A stretch of DNA of 39,865 nt. Source: Bacteroidota bacterium. Lineage in GTDB: Bacteria; Bacteroidota; Bacteroidia; Chitinophagales; Saprospiraceae. Both the position numbers and the translations under genes were made by a program. The stretch is from the NCBI GenBank assembly GCA_029781095.1, contig JAKOXM010000789.1:1-39865 (forward strand). The letters are read 5' to 3'. Positions 14,916-23,585 of the stretch are shown one piece after another. Each line of letters opens with the position of its first letter. Position 1 is the first letter of the stretch. The notes below the pieces were generated by a model, which was not told the origin of the DNA, made no database searches, and saw only the letters and a list, made by a program, of their open reading frames with translations.

Positions 14916-15596
14916 ATGACCGCATTTATTACCCGGATATTGGACACCGGCTCCAGATTTAAAGAACTGCTCGTCAAGGCCGGCTGGGAGGTAACCGGGG
15001 TGTCGCTGGTTGAATTTATGCCCCTTTCCTTCCGGCAAATCCCCGCCTCCGACTGGATTTTTTTCACCAGTCAAAATGCCGTGCGGTTTTTCTTCGAAAA
15101 TGTGGAAAATCAAAAACTGGCAGTGCCGAAATGCAAATGGGCGGCCCTGGGAGAGGCAACTGAAAGCGTCCTGGCAAAGTATATCGGCAAGGTCGATTTT
15201 ACCGGCACCGGCGATCCCGCGACAACGGCAACGGCATTTCGGCAACATGCCGGCACGCATGCGGGCGAGGTCGTTCTTTTCCCGGCGGCCCGCCACTCCC
15301 GGCAAAGTTTGCAACAACAGATCGAGCCCGATTTTAAATGTATTCGCCTGGAGATTTACGACAACGGGGCCGTTTCCGACCCGCCATTTTCAGGCGCGGA
15401 TGTCCTCGTTTTCACCAGCCCCATGAACGCAGAAGCGTACTTTTCAAAACACAGTTTACAGGAGCATCAACGGCTGATAGCCATTGGCCGCACGACCGCC
15501 GAAGCGCTCGGGCAGCTTGGGCTGACAGATGTACGGGTAGCCGCCGGGCCCTCCGAACAGGCCCTTGCAGAAGCGGTGCTTCATTTGAAGGATTGA
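14916..15596 (+). CDS. hemD: Uroporphyrinogen-III synthase
   Basis: This 226-residue protein has the two-lobed HemD fold, which closes hydroxymethylbilane with inversion of ring D to give uroporphyrinogen III, the common precursor of haem, sirohaem and cobalamin. The family is weakly conserved, but DWIFFTSQNAVRFFFENV, CKWAALGEATESVL, VVLFPAARHSRQSL, ADVLVFTSPMNAEAYF and LIAIGRTTAEAL are its characteristic segments in order. The length is normal. It stands apart from other haem genes here. The 5' end abuts the T9SS sorting-domain remnant on the other strand. Confidence 0.88.
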   Translation: MTAFITRILDTGSRFKELLVKAGWEVTGVSLVEFMPLSFRQIPASDWIFFTSQNAVRFFFENVENQKLAVPKCKWAALGEATESVLAKYIGKVDFTGTGDPATTATAFRQHAGTHAGEVVLFPAARHSRQSLQQQIEPDFKCIRLEIYDNGAVSDPPFSGADVLVFTSPMNAEAYFSKHSLQEHQRLIAIGRTTAEALGQLGLTDVRVAAGPSEQALAEAVLHLKD

Positions 15597-15601
15597 ATTT
15601 A

Positions 15602-15609
15602 TACTTTTG
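15602..15609 (+). promoter_or_regulatory. -7 box for the TPR membrane protein gene
   Basis: TACTTTTG matches TAnnTTTG and lies 31 bp before the ATG at 15641. It begins 5 bp after the hemD stop. No -33 element at proper spacing was found. Confidence 0.5.
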
Positions 15610-15640
15610 CGGGTCGATACAACTTTATCATTGATCCATT

Positions 15641-17677
15641 ATGGCGAAAAGACCGAAACCCGGAAAAGTACAACAACGCCCGCAAGTGCGGCCGCAGGAA
15701 AGAAAAGCACGCCCGTCGGCTGCCAGTCAGGAAGACCGCGCGCCATCCGGCTGGCTCACCTATGCCCTCGTCGCAATGGCGATCACGGCACTTTGCTATA
15801 TTCCCTCGCTTTCCAACAAACTCGTAAACTGGGACGACGACCCGAACATTACTGAAAACCGCAACCTGCAACGCATCAATGAAGACGGGCTGATGCACGC
15901 CATCCCGAATATTTTTGATCTTGAAAAAGGTTCTGTGATCGGCAACTACAACCCGCTGCCCATCCTTACGTTCGCTATCGAAAAGGCGATTGCAGGTGAT
16001 TTCAACACCACGCTGATACACTTCACGAACCTGCTTCTGCACCTGTTAACGGTGTTTTTCGCGATGAAACTGCTCACCGGCATGGGTCTGGGCAACTGGG
16101 GATCATTCGCCGGGGGATTGCTGTTCGGCATACACCCGATGCGTGTGGAGTCGGTGGCCTGGGCCACCGAGCGCAAGGACGTGCTGTTCGCCGTGTTCTT
16201 TTTCGCAGCGCTTGTTTATTATGTCAGGTGGCTGAAACAGGAGGAGCGCGGAGAAAGCCGCACCGGAACGTATATCGCCATGATCGTGCTCGCCCTGCTT
16301 TCATGCCTGTCGAAAGTTCAGGCTGTTACGCTTCCCCTGTCCATGCTTGCCCTGGACTACTGGTTCAGGCGCCCCCTCAGTTTCAAATTGATTTTGGAAA
16401 AAGCCCCTTTCTGGGCGCTTTCACTGGCCTTTGGTCTCATTAACCTGTACACCCTCAAACAGCAGGGCTCGACGGAAGACGATCTTACAAATTTTACTTT
16501 CTTGGACCGTCTCTGCATCGGTATGTACTCTTTTTGCGTGTATCTGTACAAACTGGTACTACCCTACCCCATGTCGCCGCTGTACCCCTATCCCAAACCC
16601 CTCCCGGCCGAAGTATATGTAGCGCCTTTGTTTTTTGTTGCCGTCTGGGCCGGCATCTGGTGGCTCTGGCGCAAGGATCGCCGCATCTGGGTATTCGGTA
16701 TGCTGTTCTTCTTTTTCAATGTGATGTTTCTTTTGCAGGTATTGGGCGCCGGACAGGGCTATAAGGCCGACCGCTTCACCTATGTCCCGTATTTCGGCTT
16801 TTTTGCCGTTGCCGCCTGGTATTTTGAGCAATATTATCGAAAAGAACAAAGTCGCAGCCTCGTACAGGTTATCGCAGCCATCGCATTCCTCATTTTTGCC
16901 GTATTGACCGTCAGGCAAATCGGCGTCTGGAAAAACGGCGAATCGCTCTGGACGCACGTCATCAAATTTGAAGGCAAAAGCAATTCATTGCCTTACTGGA
17001 ACCGGGGGCAGTACTACCGCTCAAACGGCGACTTCAACAAGGCCTTGCAGGACTATTCGCAGGCTGTAGCGATAGAGCCCCAAAACCCCGAACTGTACAA
17101 CAGTCGCGGGAAAACCTATTTTGACATGGCGATGTCGGGGAAATACGAGTCCCAGTCCAAAGAACTGGTGCAAAAAGCGCTCAAGGATTACACCCAGGCG
17201 CTGAGTATTCCCACGGTCAAGCCCAAATCCAAAGCGGAGATACTCATCAACCGGGGTGCGGCGAACGGCTCGCAGCAAAATTTTCAGCAATCAATTCAGG
17301 ATATCACGGAAGGTCTGAAGATCGACCCGACAAACGAAAACGGCTATTTCAACCGCTCAATCGCCTATTATACGGTAGGGCAACTAGATAATGCGCTGTC
17401 CGATTACAATGAATACCTGAAATTCCAGCCAAACAACGCCAACGTATGGTATGAAAGCGGTATGATTCTGCGGGCCAAAGCCCGGAATCAGGAAGCCATA
17501 GAACGACTTACCCGAGCCGTACAACTTGATCCCGGAATGGGTATCGCGTTTGTGGAGCGCGCCCGCGCATACATACAGGCAGGCGACAAAGCCTCTGCCC
17601 GGCAGGATTATCAAAGGGCGCTGCAACTTGGTATCAGGCTGTCGGAGGCGGATATCAAGATGATGAACGGGCAGTAG
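15641..17677 (+). CDS. TMTC-like polytopic membrane protein with C-terminal TPR repeats
   Basis: This 678-residue protein starts with a basic, Pro/Gln-rich cytoplasmic tail (residues 1-37). About ten membrane spans follow up to residue 435. At least five TPR units at about 445-670 (NRGQYYRSNGDFNKALQDYS, NRGAANGSQQNFQQSI) complete it. The first extracytoplasmic loop has NWDDDPNI and is followed by GIHPMRVESVAWATERKDVL, the hallmark of the bacterial relatives of eukaryotic TMTC O-mannosyltransferases (GT-C fold). The Asp cluster after span 1 is the expected catalytic/metal site. It probably glycosylates or modifies an envelope substrate, with the TPR domain binding a partner; both are inferred from family resemblance. 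Confidence 0.85.
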   Translation: MAKRPKPGKVQQRPQVRPQERKARPSAASQEDRAPSGWLTYALVAMAITALCYIPSLSNKLVNWDDDPNITENRNLQRINEDGLMHAIPNIFDLEKGSVIGNYNPLPILTFAIEKAIAGDFNTTLIHFTNLLLHLLTVFFAMKLLTGMGLGNWGSFAGGLLFGIHPMRVESVAWATERKDVLFAVFFFAALVYYVRWLKQEERGESRTGTYIAMIVLALLSCLSKVQAVTLPLSMLALDYWFRRPLSFKLILEKAPFWALSLAFGLINLYTLKQQGSTEDDLTNFTFLDRLCIGMYSFCVYLYKLVLPYPMSPLYPYPKPLPAEVYVAPLFFVAVWAGIWWLWRKDRRIWVFGMLFFFFNVMFLLQVLGAGQGYKADRFTYVPYFGFFAVAAWYFEQYYRKEQSRSLVQVIAAIAFLIFAVLTVRQIGVWKNGESLWTHVIKFEGKSNSLPYWNRGQYYRSNGDFNKALQDYSQAVAIEPQNPELYNSRGKTYFDMAMSGKYESQSKELVQKALKDYTQALSIPTVKPKSKAEILINRGAANGSQQNFQQSIQDITEGLKIDPTNENGYFNRSIAYYTVGQLDNALSDYNEYLKFQPNNANVWYESGMILRAKARNQEAIERLTRAVQLDPGMGIAFVERARAYIQAGDKASARQDYQRALQLGIRLSEADIKMMNGQ

Positions 17678-17723
17678 CAGCAGTTGCTGAAATTGGGAAA
17701 AGGCTGGTGCCGGTTCCATTATA

Positions 17724-17771
17724 TATGCAGATGCCGCAGATTTCTTATCGAATATCTGCGGCATCTGCATA
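17724..17771. repeat. Perfect 18-bp inverted repeat (hairpin)
   Basis: TATGCAGATGCCGCAGAT (17724-17741) is exactly complementary to 17754-17771 around a 12-nt loop. It stands 46 bp after the stop of the TPR protein gene and could terminate that transcript, although no T tract follows. It directly abuts the next inverted-repeat element. Confidence 0.85.
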
Positions 17772-17774
17772 ATA

Positions 17775-17933
17775 AGCCTATCCGGAAACCTCGCACGAGC
17801 CGAAAGGGCTGAATTTGGAGATCAGCCCAGGCAAATTTGAGGTTCGTAGCCGGGCGCCTTCGGGCCGAAAATTTAACGCCGGCTGATTTTCAAGGGCAGG
17901 TCTTGCAGGCCAGGTGAGGTTTCCGGATAGGCT
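17775..17933. mobile_element. 159-bp structured element with perfect 18-bp terminal inverted repeats
   Basis: AGCCTATCCGGAAACCTC (17775-17792) and its exact reverse complement (17916-17933) bound a 159-bp non-coding block. Inside are further pairings: GGGCTGA with TCAGCCC, AGCCGG with CCGGCT, and GAAAAT with ATTTTC. The whole element could therefore fold into a multi-stem structure. No transposase frame or target-site duplication was seen. It may be a MITE-like repeat or a structured RNA element located between convergent genes. Copy number elsewhere in the genome is unknown. Confidence 0.6.
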
Positions 17934-17937
17934 CTAA

Positions 17938-17951
17938 GCGGGAAATCCCGC
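17938..17951. terminator. Small hairpin at the end of the tonB-like gene
   Basis: GCGGGAAATCCCGC forms a 5-bp stem with a 4-nt loop, 5 bp past the tonB-like stop on the minus strand. It is short and lacks a U tract, so a terminator role is only possible. Confidence 0.35.
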
Positions 17952-17956
17952 AACCT

Positions 17957-18928
17957 TTATTTCAATATAAAATTAAAGTCTATCCAGCCGCACTGTGTGT
18001 CGGCGCCGGGAGAAGATTCAAACTTCCATTTCCTGGCAGCGGCGGTGGCCGCAGCACGTAATTGCCCGTCTGCGGTAGTTGAACCGCTTTGAGTGGCCTC
18101 GGCGCTCGTTACTACCCCCTGGCTGTTGATGCAGACCTTTACCCGCACAGTGCCCTGTTTTTGCGAATTGTCCACGGCAGCCACTTTTTGGAGCACGCGG
18201 CGGTCGCCTATACCGCCACCGACCGAGCCACCCGCTCCGGTACCCGCGCCCCCTCCGGTACCACCGCCCGTGCCGGCGCTTTTACCGAACGGATTGTCGC
18301 CGGTGCCGCCGGGGATGCCCTGGTTTCCGGGTTTGCCGGTATTGCCCTGCCCGCCGCCGCTGCCATTGCCAAACGTGCTCCCGAATTTTCCTTTTTTGGC
18401 TTCGCGATCCGCTTTTTCTTTTTGAGCTTGGGCCGCCGCTTCCTGCCGTGCGCGCTCAGCCTCGGCCGCAATACGCCGCTGTTCTTCCTGTTGCTGGCGA
18501 ATGCGATCCTGTTCTGCCTGCTGCTTGCGTTTGGTTTCTTCCTGCGCTTTCTTGATGGCTGCTACGTTGGGGTCTTCCGTTGTGGGGATATTAGGTGCGC
18601 TGGGTTTGCTTTGAGCAGGGGGAGGCGTGCTTGGCGGCGCCGGGGTCGGCTTGGCCGCGGGTTGTTCAGCCGCTTCCGTGCTGGAAGGGTCCTCCATCTG
18701 CTGGCCTTGCGGTGCAGGGTTGCTGCCCTGGCCGCGGTCGGGTTCGCCGGCAGCAGCATTATCGCCGCCGCCGCCGAGGTCGATTGAAATAGGCGGAGGC
18801 ACATCCTCCACCGTATCGGGCGCTGCGAAACGATATAAAAAGATCAATGCCAGCAGCGCGGTATGAAATATCAGGCTGGTAATGATCGCCTTGGTGCGGT
18901 CTTCTTCGCGATGAACAATGGCTTTCAT
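17957..18928 (-). CDS. TonB-family energy transducer protein
   Basis: This 323-residue protein has a short cytoplasmic start, one membrane span (residues about 15-37), a long Pro-, Gln- and charge-rich periplasmic spacer, and a TonB-type C-terminal domain (about 235-323). The spacer includes a predicted coiled coil (EETKRKQQAEQDRIRQQQEE and following) and a Gly-rich repeat section. The C-terminal domain reads VRVKVCINSQGVV and later AATAAARKWKF, the usual TonB pattern. It follows tolQ- and tolR-like genes and should carry proton-motive energy to outer-membrane receptors, or act as a TolA analogue. Two Cys in the C-terminal domain could form a disulphide. Confidence 0.87.
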   Translation of the reverse strand: MKAIVHREEDRTKAIITSLIFHTALLALIFLYRFAAPDTVEDVPPPISIDLGGGGDNAAAGEPDRGQGSNPAPQGQQMEDPSSTEAAEQPAAKPTPAPPSTPPPAQSKPSAPNIPTTEDPNVAAIKKAQEETKRKQQAEQDRIRQQQEEQRRIAAEAERARQEAAAQAQKEKADREAKKGKFGSTFGNGSGGGQGNTGKPGNQGIPGGTGDNPFGKSAGTGGGTGGGAGTGAGGSVGGGIGDRRVLQKVAAVDNSQKQGTVRVKVCINSQGVVTSAEATQSGSTTADGQLRAAATAAARKWKFESSPGADTQCGWIDFNFILK

Positions 18929-18994
18929 ATCAAATGTCAGTTTGCGATTGGGGATGAAATATGAACCCGAATTACATAAAAAAACAAGAAAATC

Positions 18995-19414
18995 TTATTT
19001 ACCCTGCTCTTTGGGGCTGGTCGCCAGGATCGTTTTTACTTTCAGACGGTTGGCAATATCCAGTACGAATACCACGTCCTCGATCGGCACGCCCTGCTCT
19101 GCTGCGATGGTCACCGTGACCTCCTTGGGGTCTTTTTTCTCCAATGCCACCTTCGATCTCAGTATGGCTTCAAGCCCCGGCCCCGACACCCTGTCTTTAC
19201 CAACGAAATACTGACCCAGTTTGTTGATAGAAACGGACAACGATGTAGACGCCATCGGAGATGAAGAACTGCTCGACGGCAATTGCAGGTTGAGCGAGTT
19301 CGTGGTGACGAAGTTGGAGGTCAGCATGAAGAACATCAGCAAGAGGAAGATGACGTCGATCATAGCGGCAAGGCTGAACTCCGGCTTTACGTGCATTCTT
19401 CGTTTAAGTCCCAT
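18995..19414 (-). CDS. ExbD/TolR family protein
   Basis: This 139-residue protein has a short cytoplasmic N-terminus (MGLKRRMHVKPEFSLAAMID) and one membrane span (about 15-35) with the conserved Asp of the proton path in AAMIDVIFLLLMFFML. A periplasmic ExbD-like domain follows. It forms the proton-driven motor with the TolQ/ExbB protein encoded 53 bp upstream and energises the TonB-like protein encoded downstream. The serine run at about residues 52-57 is a low-complexity linker. Confidence 0.92.
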   Translation of the reverse strand: MGLKRRMHVKPEFSLAAMIDVIFLLLMFFMLTSNFVTTNSLNLQLPSSSSSSPMASTSLSVSINKLGQYFVGKDRVSGPGLEAILRSKVALEKKDPKEVTVTIAAEQGVPIEDVVFVLDIANRLKVKTILATSPKEQGK

Positions 19415-19467
19415 GTATCGTTGAAATGGTTGTTGTTATTGGATTTGGTTGAAAAGGTGGCCGGGAA

Positions 19468-20178
19468 TTACCGCGAAGGCTCCTGGAGCAGGTCCATAAA
19501 CTGCATGGCGGTATTCTCCATTTTGAAGATAACCTCGTCGAGTTTGTTGACCAGAACGTTGTAGCCCGCCATGGCGATGATGGATACAAACAGACCCATT
19601 GCGGTAGCCGTAAGGGCGTGGTAGATACCGCTGGACAGCGTTTGGGCGGTAATGGTGCCCTTTGCGTTGGCCATGTCCTGAAACGATATGATAAGACCGA
19701 TAACGGTACCCAACAAACCGATCATAGGCGCGATACCGGAGATTGATGCCAGGGTGGAAAGGTTTTTTTCCAGCTTCAGCAGTTCGAGGTTGCCCACGTT
19801 TTCGATGGATTTATTGATGTCGTCGAGGGGTTTGCCGATGCGGTCGAGGCCTTTTTCCACCATGCGCGCCATCGGCGCGTCAACGCTTTGGCAAAGGGCT
19901 TTGGCAGCCTGCAGGTTGCCGTTTTCCACGCTGGCCCGGATGCTGTTCATGAAGTTCTGATCTACTTGTCCGGCGCGACTGAGCGTTAAATAACGTTCAA
20001 AAATGATATACACAGCCACGATGGACAAGGTAAAAAGAACTGTAATCACAACCAAGCCCGACACGCTACTACCCATGATGATATCAAACAGGCTTTTTGA
20101 TTCGGTAGTCGTCGCGCCCTCTTTTGTCGTCACCAGTTGCAGGAAGAAAAAAGAGGTCAGAAAGGCGTTAAGTGTCAT
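19468..20178 (-). CDS. MotA/TolQ/ExbB proton-channel family protein
   Basis: This 236-residue protein has an N-terminal hydrophobic segment and three main membrane spans at about 38-58, 140-165 and 185-210. The conserved core contains LSTLASISGIAPMIGLLGTVIGLIISFQ and GIYHALTATAMGLFVSIIAM, typical of ExbB/TolQ. It assembles as a pentamer around the ExbD/TolR helices to form a proton channel. It is the first gene of a three-gene operon with tolR- and tonB-like genes, preceded by a -7 box at 20237-20244. Confidence 0.93.
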   Translation of the reverse strand: MTLNAFLTSFFFLQLVTTKEGATTTESKSLFDIIMGSSVSGLVVITVLFTLSIVAVYIIFERYLTLSRAGQVDQNFMNSIRASVENGNLQAAKALCQSVDAPMARMVEKGLDRIGKPLDDINKSIENVGNLELLKLEKNLSTLASISGIAPMIGLLGTVIGLIISFQDMANAKGTITAQTLSSGIYHALTATAMGLFVSIIAMAGYNVLVNKLDEVIFKMENTAMQFMDLLQEPSR

Positions 20179-20236
20179 AAAACGATGCTGTTAGTTGGTG
20201 AAACCGATTGTTTTCTTTTTGTGCTGTAGCGAACGC

Positions 20237-20244
20237 CAAAAGTA
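20237..20244 (-). promoter_or_regulatory. Promoter -7 box of the tolQ-tolR-tonB operon
   Basis: On the minus strand TACTTTTG matches TAnnTTTG. TTTG at 20262-20265 lies 17 bp upstream and may serve as the -33 element, slightly closer than the usual 19-21 bp. The predicted start is near 20231, some 50 bp before the tolQ-like ATG. A small hairpin (ATTTTGT/ACAAAAT, 20249-20267) overlaps the spacer. Confidence 0.6.
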
Positions 20245-20436
20245 GCGCATTTTGTATTCGACAAAATCTTTTCCTTAACATTTTTCAGATTTTCACTGTT
20301 GTTTTGGCAGGAAAAAGACAAATATCAGGTATTGAAAATGAAAGTGTTACAAAAAACGCGCTTTCAAACCGCCCTGTCGGGCCATTCCGAAATAATCAGT
20401 TTTAAATTTGTCTTAAAATCCTTACCCCTGCCATTA

Positions 20437-20444
20437 TATCTTTG
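20437..20444 (+). promoter_or_regulatory. -7 box of the lipoprotein/GT-C operon
   Basis: TATCTTTG matches the Bacteroidota -7 consensus and lies 19 bp before the lipoprotein ATG at 20464. TTTG at 20407-20410 is 26 bp upstream, too far for an ideal -33. It lies within the longer open frame that begins at 20299, which argues against that longer start. Confidence 0.6.
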
Positions 20445-20463
20445 TAGAACAATCCTTTTTCAC

Positions 20464-21909
20464 ATGAAGACCGATTTCCTCCTCTACACTTCCCTGCTGA
20501 TCCTGACCGCATGTGGAAGTGAAACGCCCAATAACACAGGCGTTCCACCCGCATCATCTTCCCAGGCCGCTCCCGCAACACCCGACGACCGGCCCATCGT
20601 TTACCTGGAAGGTTTGTACGCCACTTCCAGCACCCTCGGCAGGGAAGTGTTCGACCTCTTTGACAACGACCCGGCCACCGGCTGGCAGACGAGGCTGGGC
20701 GCAGGACCGGATGAAGGTATCATGCTTTATTTTTCCAATGCGTTGCCGCTCGGCGCCGTCAGGGTAACGGCAGGCGAATCGAGTTATCACGGCGACGGCA
20801 ACTTTGTGCTCACCTACGTGAACGGCGCCCCGGGAAAAAGCGGCAAGCCGGGCGACACCATCGCTTTGGGCGACAAACCGGTGAAAGCCTTGTACCTGCG
20901 CTTTATCAAAACGGGTATGGAACAGTCGGTTACAAGGCAAAAAGGCGACGCGGAAGTGGTATTAGAGAGCTTTCCGCAAGATGCCTCTGTTGTTATAAAG
21001 GAACTTACTGTATTCAACGATAAAGGGAAACCGATGCGATTGATGCCCCCAAAACGGATACACGGAACGATCACCGCTTCTTCCACCCTCGCCCCCGAAT
21101 CGGCATACAGCCCCTCCAACCTGTTCGACGCCCGGAAGGAATTCGTATGGGTGGAAGGCAATAAGGACAAATCCGGTGAAGACGAAGTCATTACGTTCGA
21201 ATTCATGGAAGAAGTAAATATGAGCGCCCTTCAAATCTGGGATGGCTACCAACGCTCCGACGAACATTTTGCAGCCAACGCCCGCGTTCGGGATTTTGAA
21301 TTCGGGTTAAAGGACGGCCCGAAGGCCACTTACACCCTTCGCGATACGAAAGCAGGGCAAAAAATAGACCTTCAGACAGCCTTAAAAGGGCAGGTTTTTG
21401 AACTGAAGATCAAAAGTATTTATCCCGGCAGAAATTACAAAGACCTGGCAATCAGTGAAATGCTGTTTTTTGACGGCGAAAAACCTTTCACGCTTGCAAC
21501 CGAATTATCCCGCCAATACGTGGGCGAATTGCACCGAAAAACGGTTACAACGCCGCTGGCAAAAATTCTGGACAGACGCATCAGCAACGTCGTGGAAGAA
21601 GCCGACGTCCTGACGCATCAGTCGCTCATACTGCGTTCCGACGGTACTTTTGTCATGTACAGCTCCAACAAGTTGCCGACCGATACCGAAAGCCAGACGC
21701 TCGCCGACGGCAACTGGGAACTGTTGCGCGCCGACGGCGCCGGAGCCGTTTTAAAAGTTTTCGGCAAATGGAACAACGTTTCCGACTTTGTCGAGCTCTA
21801 CCAGGGCAAAACGACCAGGGATATTACCCGCATTTTCAGCGACGAACTCACCGTCGATGCCAATACCATAAAAGGAAAAAAAATGATCGAGACATTTTAT
21901 GTCCGGTAA
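20464..21909 (+). CDS. Lipoprotein with two F5/8-like (NADase-type glycan-binding) domains
   Basis: This 481-residue protein begins MKTDFLLYTSLLILTACGS, a lipoprotein signal with lipobox LTAC, so it should be lipidated and sent to the outer membrane. A low-complexity linker follows. Two beta-sandwich modules come next: one at about 45-155 (STLGREVFDLFDNDPATGWQ) and one at about 200-345 (SAYSPSNLFDARKEFVWVEG). Both show the NADase-type glycan-binding/discoidin pattern with a WQT or WVEG motif. A third beta-rich C-terminal domain has the sequence LILRSDGTFVMYSS and no recognised family. It is followed after 3 bp by the gene for a GT-C-like membrane protein, so the two are probably co-translated. 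Confidence 0.82.
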   Translation: MKTDFLLYTSLLILTACGSETPNNTGVPPASSSQAAPATPDDRPIVYLEGLYATSSTLGREVFDLFDNDPATGWQTRLGAGPDEGIMLYFSNALPLGAVRVTAGESSYHGDGNFVLTYVNGAPGKSGKPGDTIALGDKPVKALYLRFIKTGMEQSVTRQKGDAEVVLESFPQDASVVIKELTVFNDKGKPMRLMPPKRIHGTITASSTLAPESAYSPSNLFDARKEFVWVEGNKDKSGEDEVITFEFMEEVNMSALQIWDGYQRSDEHFAANARVRDFEFGLKDGPKATYTLRDTKAGQKIDLQTALKGQVFELKIKSIYPGRNYKDLAISEMLFFDGEKPFTLATELSRQYVGELHRKTVTTPLAKILDRRISNVVEEADVLTHQSLILRSDGTFVMYSSNKLPTDTESQTLADGNWELLRADGAGAVLKVFGKWNNVSDFVELYQGKTTRDITRIFSDELTVDANTIKGKKMIETFYVR

Positions 21910-21912
21910 GAC

Positions 21913-23463
21913 ATGCGGCGTCTGATCATCGGAAAGCGGACAATCGGTCATTTTTTGACGGGAGCGGCGCTCTGCGCACTGTCGGCCGCATTGCGCTATA
22001 ATTCCCTGGCACAAACTCCCTTTGCCAACGGCTGGGACGGGTATTTTTACCTGGTACAATTGAAGTCATGGGTGGAAACCGGCCGAATGCACAGCCCGGA
22101 GGCGTCGCTTATATATCCGTATTTGCGCGCATTTTACTGGCTTACAGGCGATTATGTAACAGCACTTAAACTGGGAGCCTCCATACTGGCCGGTTTGTTT
22201 ACCTGGACGATATATGCCCTGGCTGCTGGCAGCGATGAAAAGGAGCAATCCCTGTTCCCGGCCGTACTCCTTGCCTCCTTTTCCGTTTTTTCACCGCAGC
22301 TCACGTATTTCGCAGCGCAGTTTCCCAAGAATCTGTTGGGTGTAATACTCTTCACGGCATTTGCCGGAAGTCTGTCGCGCCTTCGTGATTCCGGGGAACC
22401 TCGCCCGGGCAAAACCTGGATATTGCCGGCCATACTATTGATTATCAATTATTTCGGGCACCGAATGACCTTCGTCCTTGCCGTGATGTTTCTGGCATTC
22501 AGACTGCTATTCGTGCTGTGGAGAAATTGGCGCCAATTGTATGGAGGTCCTTTGCGGGTTTTTGTGTGGCTGACATTGGCAGGTTCGGCGGCATTTGTGG
22601 TCGCAGGGCAATTTTTCCCCCGTTTATTTCATATATCGGATTTCGGCAGGTTAGACGGGGTATTTTCTCCCGTACCGAAATTTGCGCCATGGGCATTTGC
22701 AGGCCTGTTTGGCAGGGAGCGGCTTTCCGGCTGGTGGGTGGCGGAAATCGCTTTTGCAACGGCCTGCTGGGTGCTGACCGCGGCCCGGTTGCTCGTCCGA
22801 AAGCCGCGATTTTCGACGCCCGGCTTCCATCTGCCATTGTGGTGTCTTTGCACGCTGATGATCTTTCCGTTTCTGGAATGGTCGCTGACAGGCATTGCCT
22901 ATCGCCTGTTTCTGGTATTCGTATTGATTACACCACTTTTGGTAATTGATCTTACATTTGTCAAAAACAGGCGAACCGGCGTGATTTTTGCTGCATTTTT
23001 GCTCATCAGTTCATTCTTTTCCCGGAAAAGTTACCAACCGCGATGGCACGATCCTGATTACGGGATGTTTTCCCGAACCACCGCAAATGCCCGGCAATAT
23101 CTTTCGGACAAATCGCCTGAATTGATAATTGCACAAAACGGGCTTGCCGAATTTTTTACCTTCACCACCGGTACCGACGCAATGCCATGGCTGCCGGAAT
23201 ACGCCATCGATTCTTCGCGACTATGGCGCATCGCTGCGGAAATATCACCGCAGACCGTACGTTATTACGCCGGCACAGCGTATGAAAATGAGATCAAACC
23301 AATCGGCTACCGGTATGTTCTTCTGCCGGAATACGTTTGGCAGGTGGCGCTGAATCGGGCCAGACAGGAAAAAGATGAGGGATTTTTGGCCGATGCAGGC
23401 AATTGGCGCAATCCTTCCCGAATCCGGCCGGTTTGGTTACTGCACAGAAATAGAAAGTATTAA
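21913..23463 (+). CDS. GT-C-like polytopic membrane protein
   Basis: This 516-residue protein has about eleven membrane spans up to residue 370 and a soluble C-terminal domain of about 130 residues. The first extracytoplasmic loop contains FANGWDGYFYLVQLKSW. The WD pair and surrounding aromatic residues resemble the catalytic loop of GT-C glycosyltransferases such as oligosaccharyltransferase and dolichyl-phosphate-dependent enzymes. No exact family could be named. It overlaps the lipoprotein operon with a 3-bp gap, suggesting a shared role in envelope glycan assembly or modification. Confidence is high for membrane topology and moderate for the GT-C assignment. Confidence 0.65.
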   Translation: MRRLIIGKRTIGHFLTGAALCALSAALRYNSLAQTPFANGWDGYFYLVQLKSWVETGRMHSPEASLIYPYLRAFYWLTGDYVTALKLGASILAGLFTWTIYALAAGSDEKEQSLFPAVLLASFSVFSPQLTYFAAQFPKNLLGVILFTAFAGSLSRLRDSGEPRPGKTWILPAILLIINYFGHRMTFVLAVMFLAFRLLFVLWRNWRQLYGGPLRVFVWLTLAGSAAFVVAGQFFPRLFHISDFGRLDGVFSPVPKFAPWAFAGLFGRERLSGWWVAEIAFATACWVLTAARLLVRKPRFSTPGFHLPLWCLCTLMIFPFLEWSLTGIAYRLFLVFVLITPLLVIDLTFVKNRRTGVIFAAFLLISSFFSRKSYQPRWHDPDYGMFSRTTANARQYLSDKSPELIIAQNGLAEFFTFTTGTDAMPWLPEYAIDSSRLWRIAAEISPQTVRYYAGTAYENEIKPIGYRYVLLPEYVWQVALNRARQEKDEGFLADAGNWRNPSRIRPVWLLHRNRKY

Positions 23464-23517
23464 CCATAACAAAACTCGCTTATTCGACCGTTTTCTCTAA
23501 AAATCAGGCCGTTTCCT

Positions 23518-23546
23518 TGTCGGTTCTGAAATTTCTTGTACCTTTG
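23518..23546 (+). promoter_or_regulatory. Promoter of the double-glycine peptide gene
   Basis: TTG (23518-23520), an 18-bp spacer and TACCTTTG (23539-23546) form a near-consensus Bacteroidota promoter. The predicted start near 23552 leaves a leader of about 33 nt before the ATG at 23586, and it shows that the open frame beginning at 23517 is not the true start. Confidence 0.65.
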
Positions 23547-23585
23547 ACACTATCTTTCGCACACCTTAAACTAGGCTTCCGTCCC

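Noticed and set aside
17724-17933. Insertion sequence
   Set aside because: No transposase frame and no target-site duplication were found; the 159-bp block is at most a non-autonomous element.
18089-18787. 232-residue open frame antisense to the tonB-like gene
   Set aside because: It is the complement of a biased Pro/Gly/Gln-rich coding sequence; its translation has no family resemblance, and the minus-strand TonB reading is clear.
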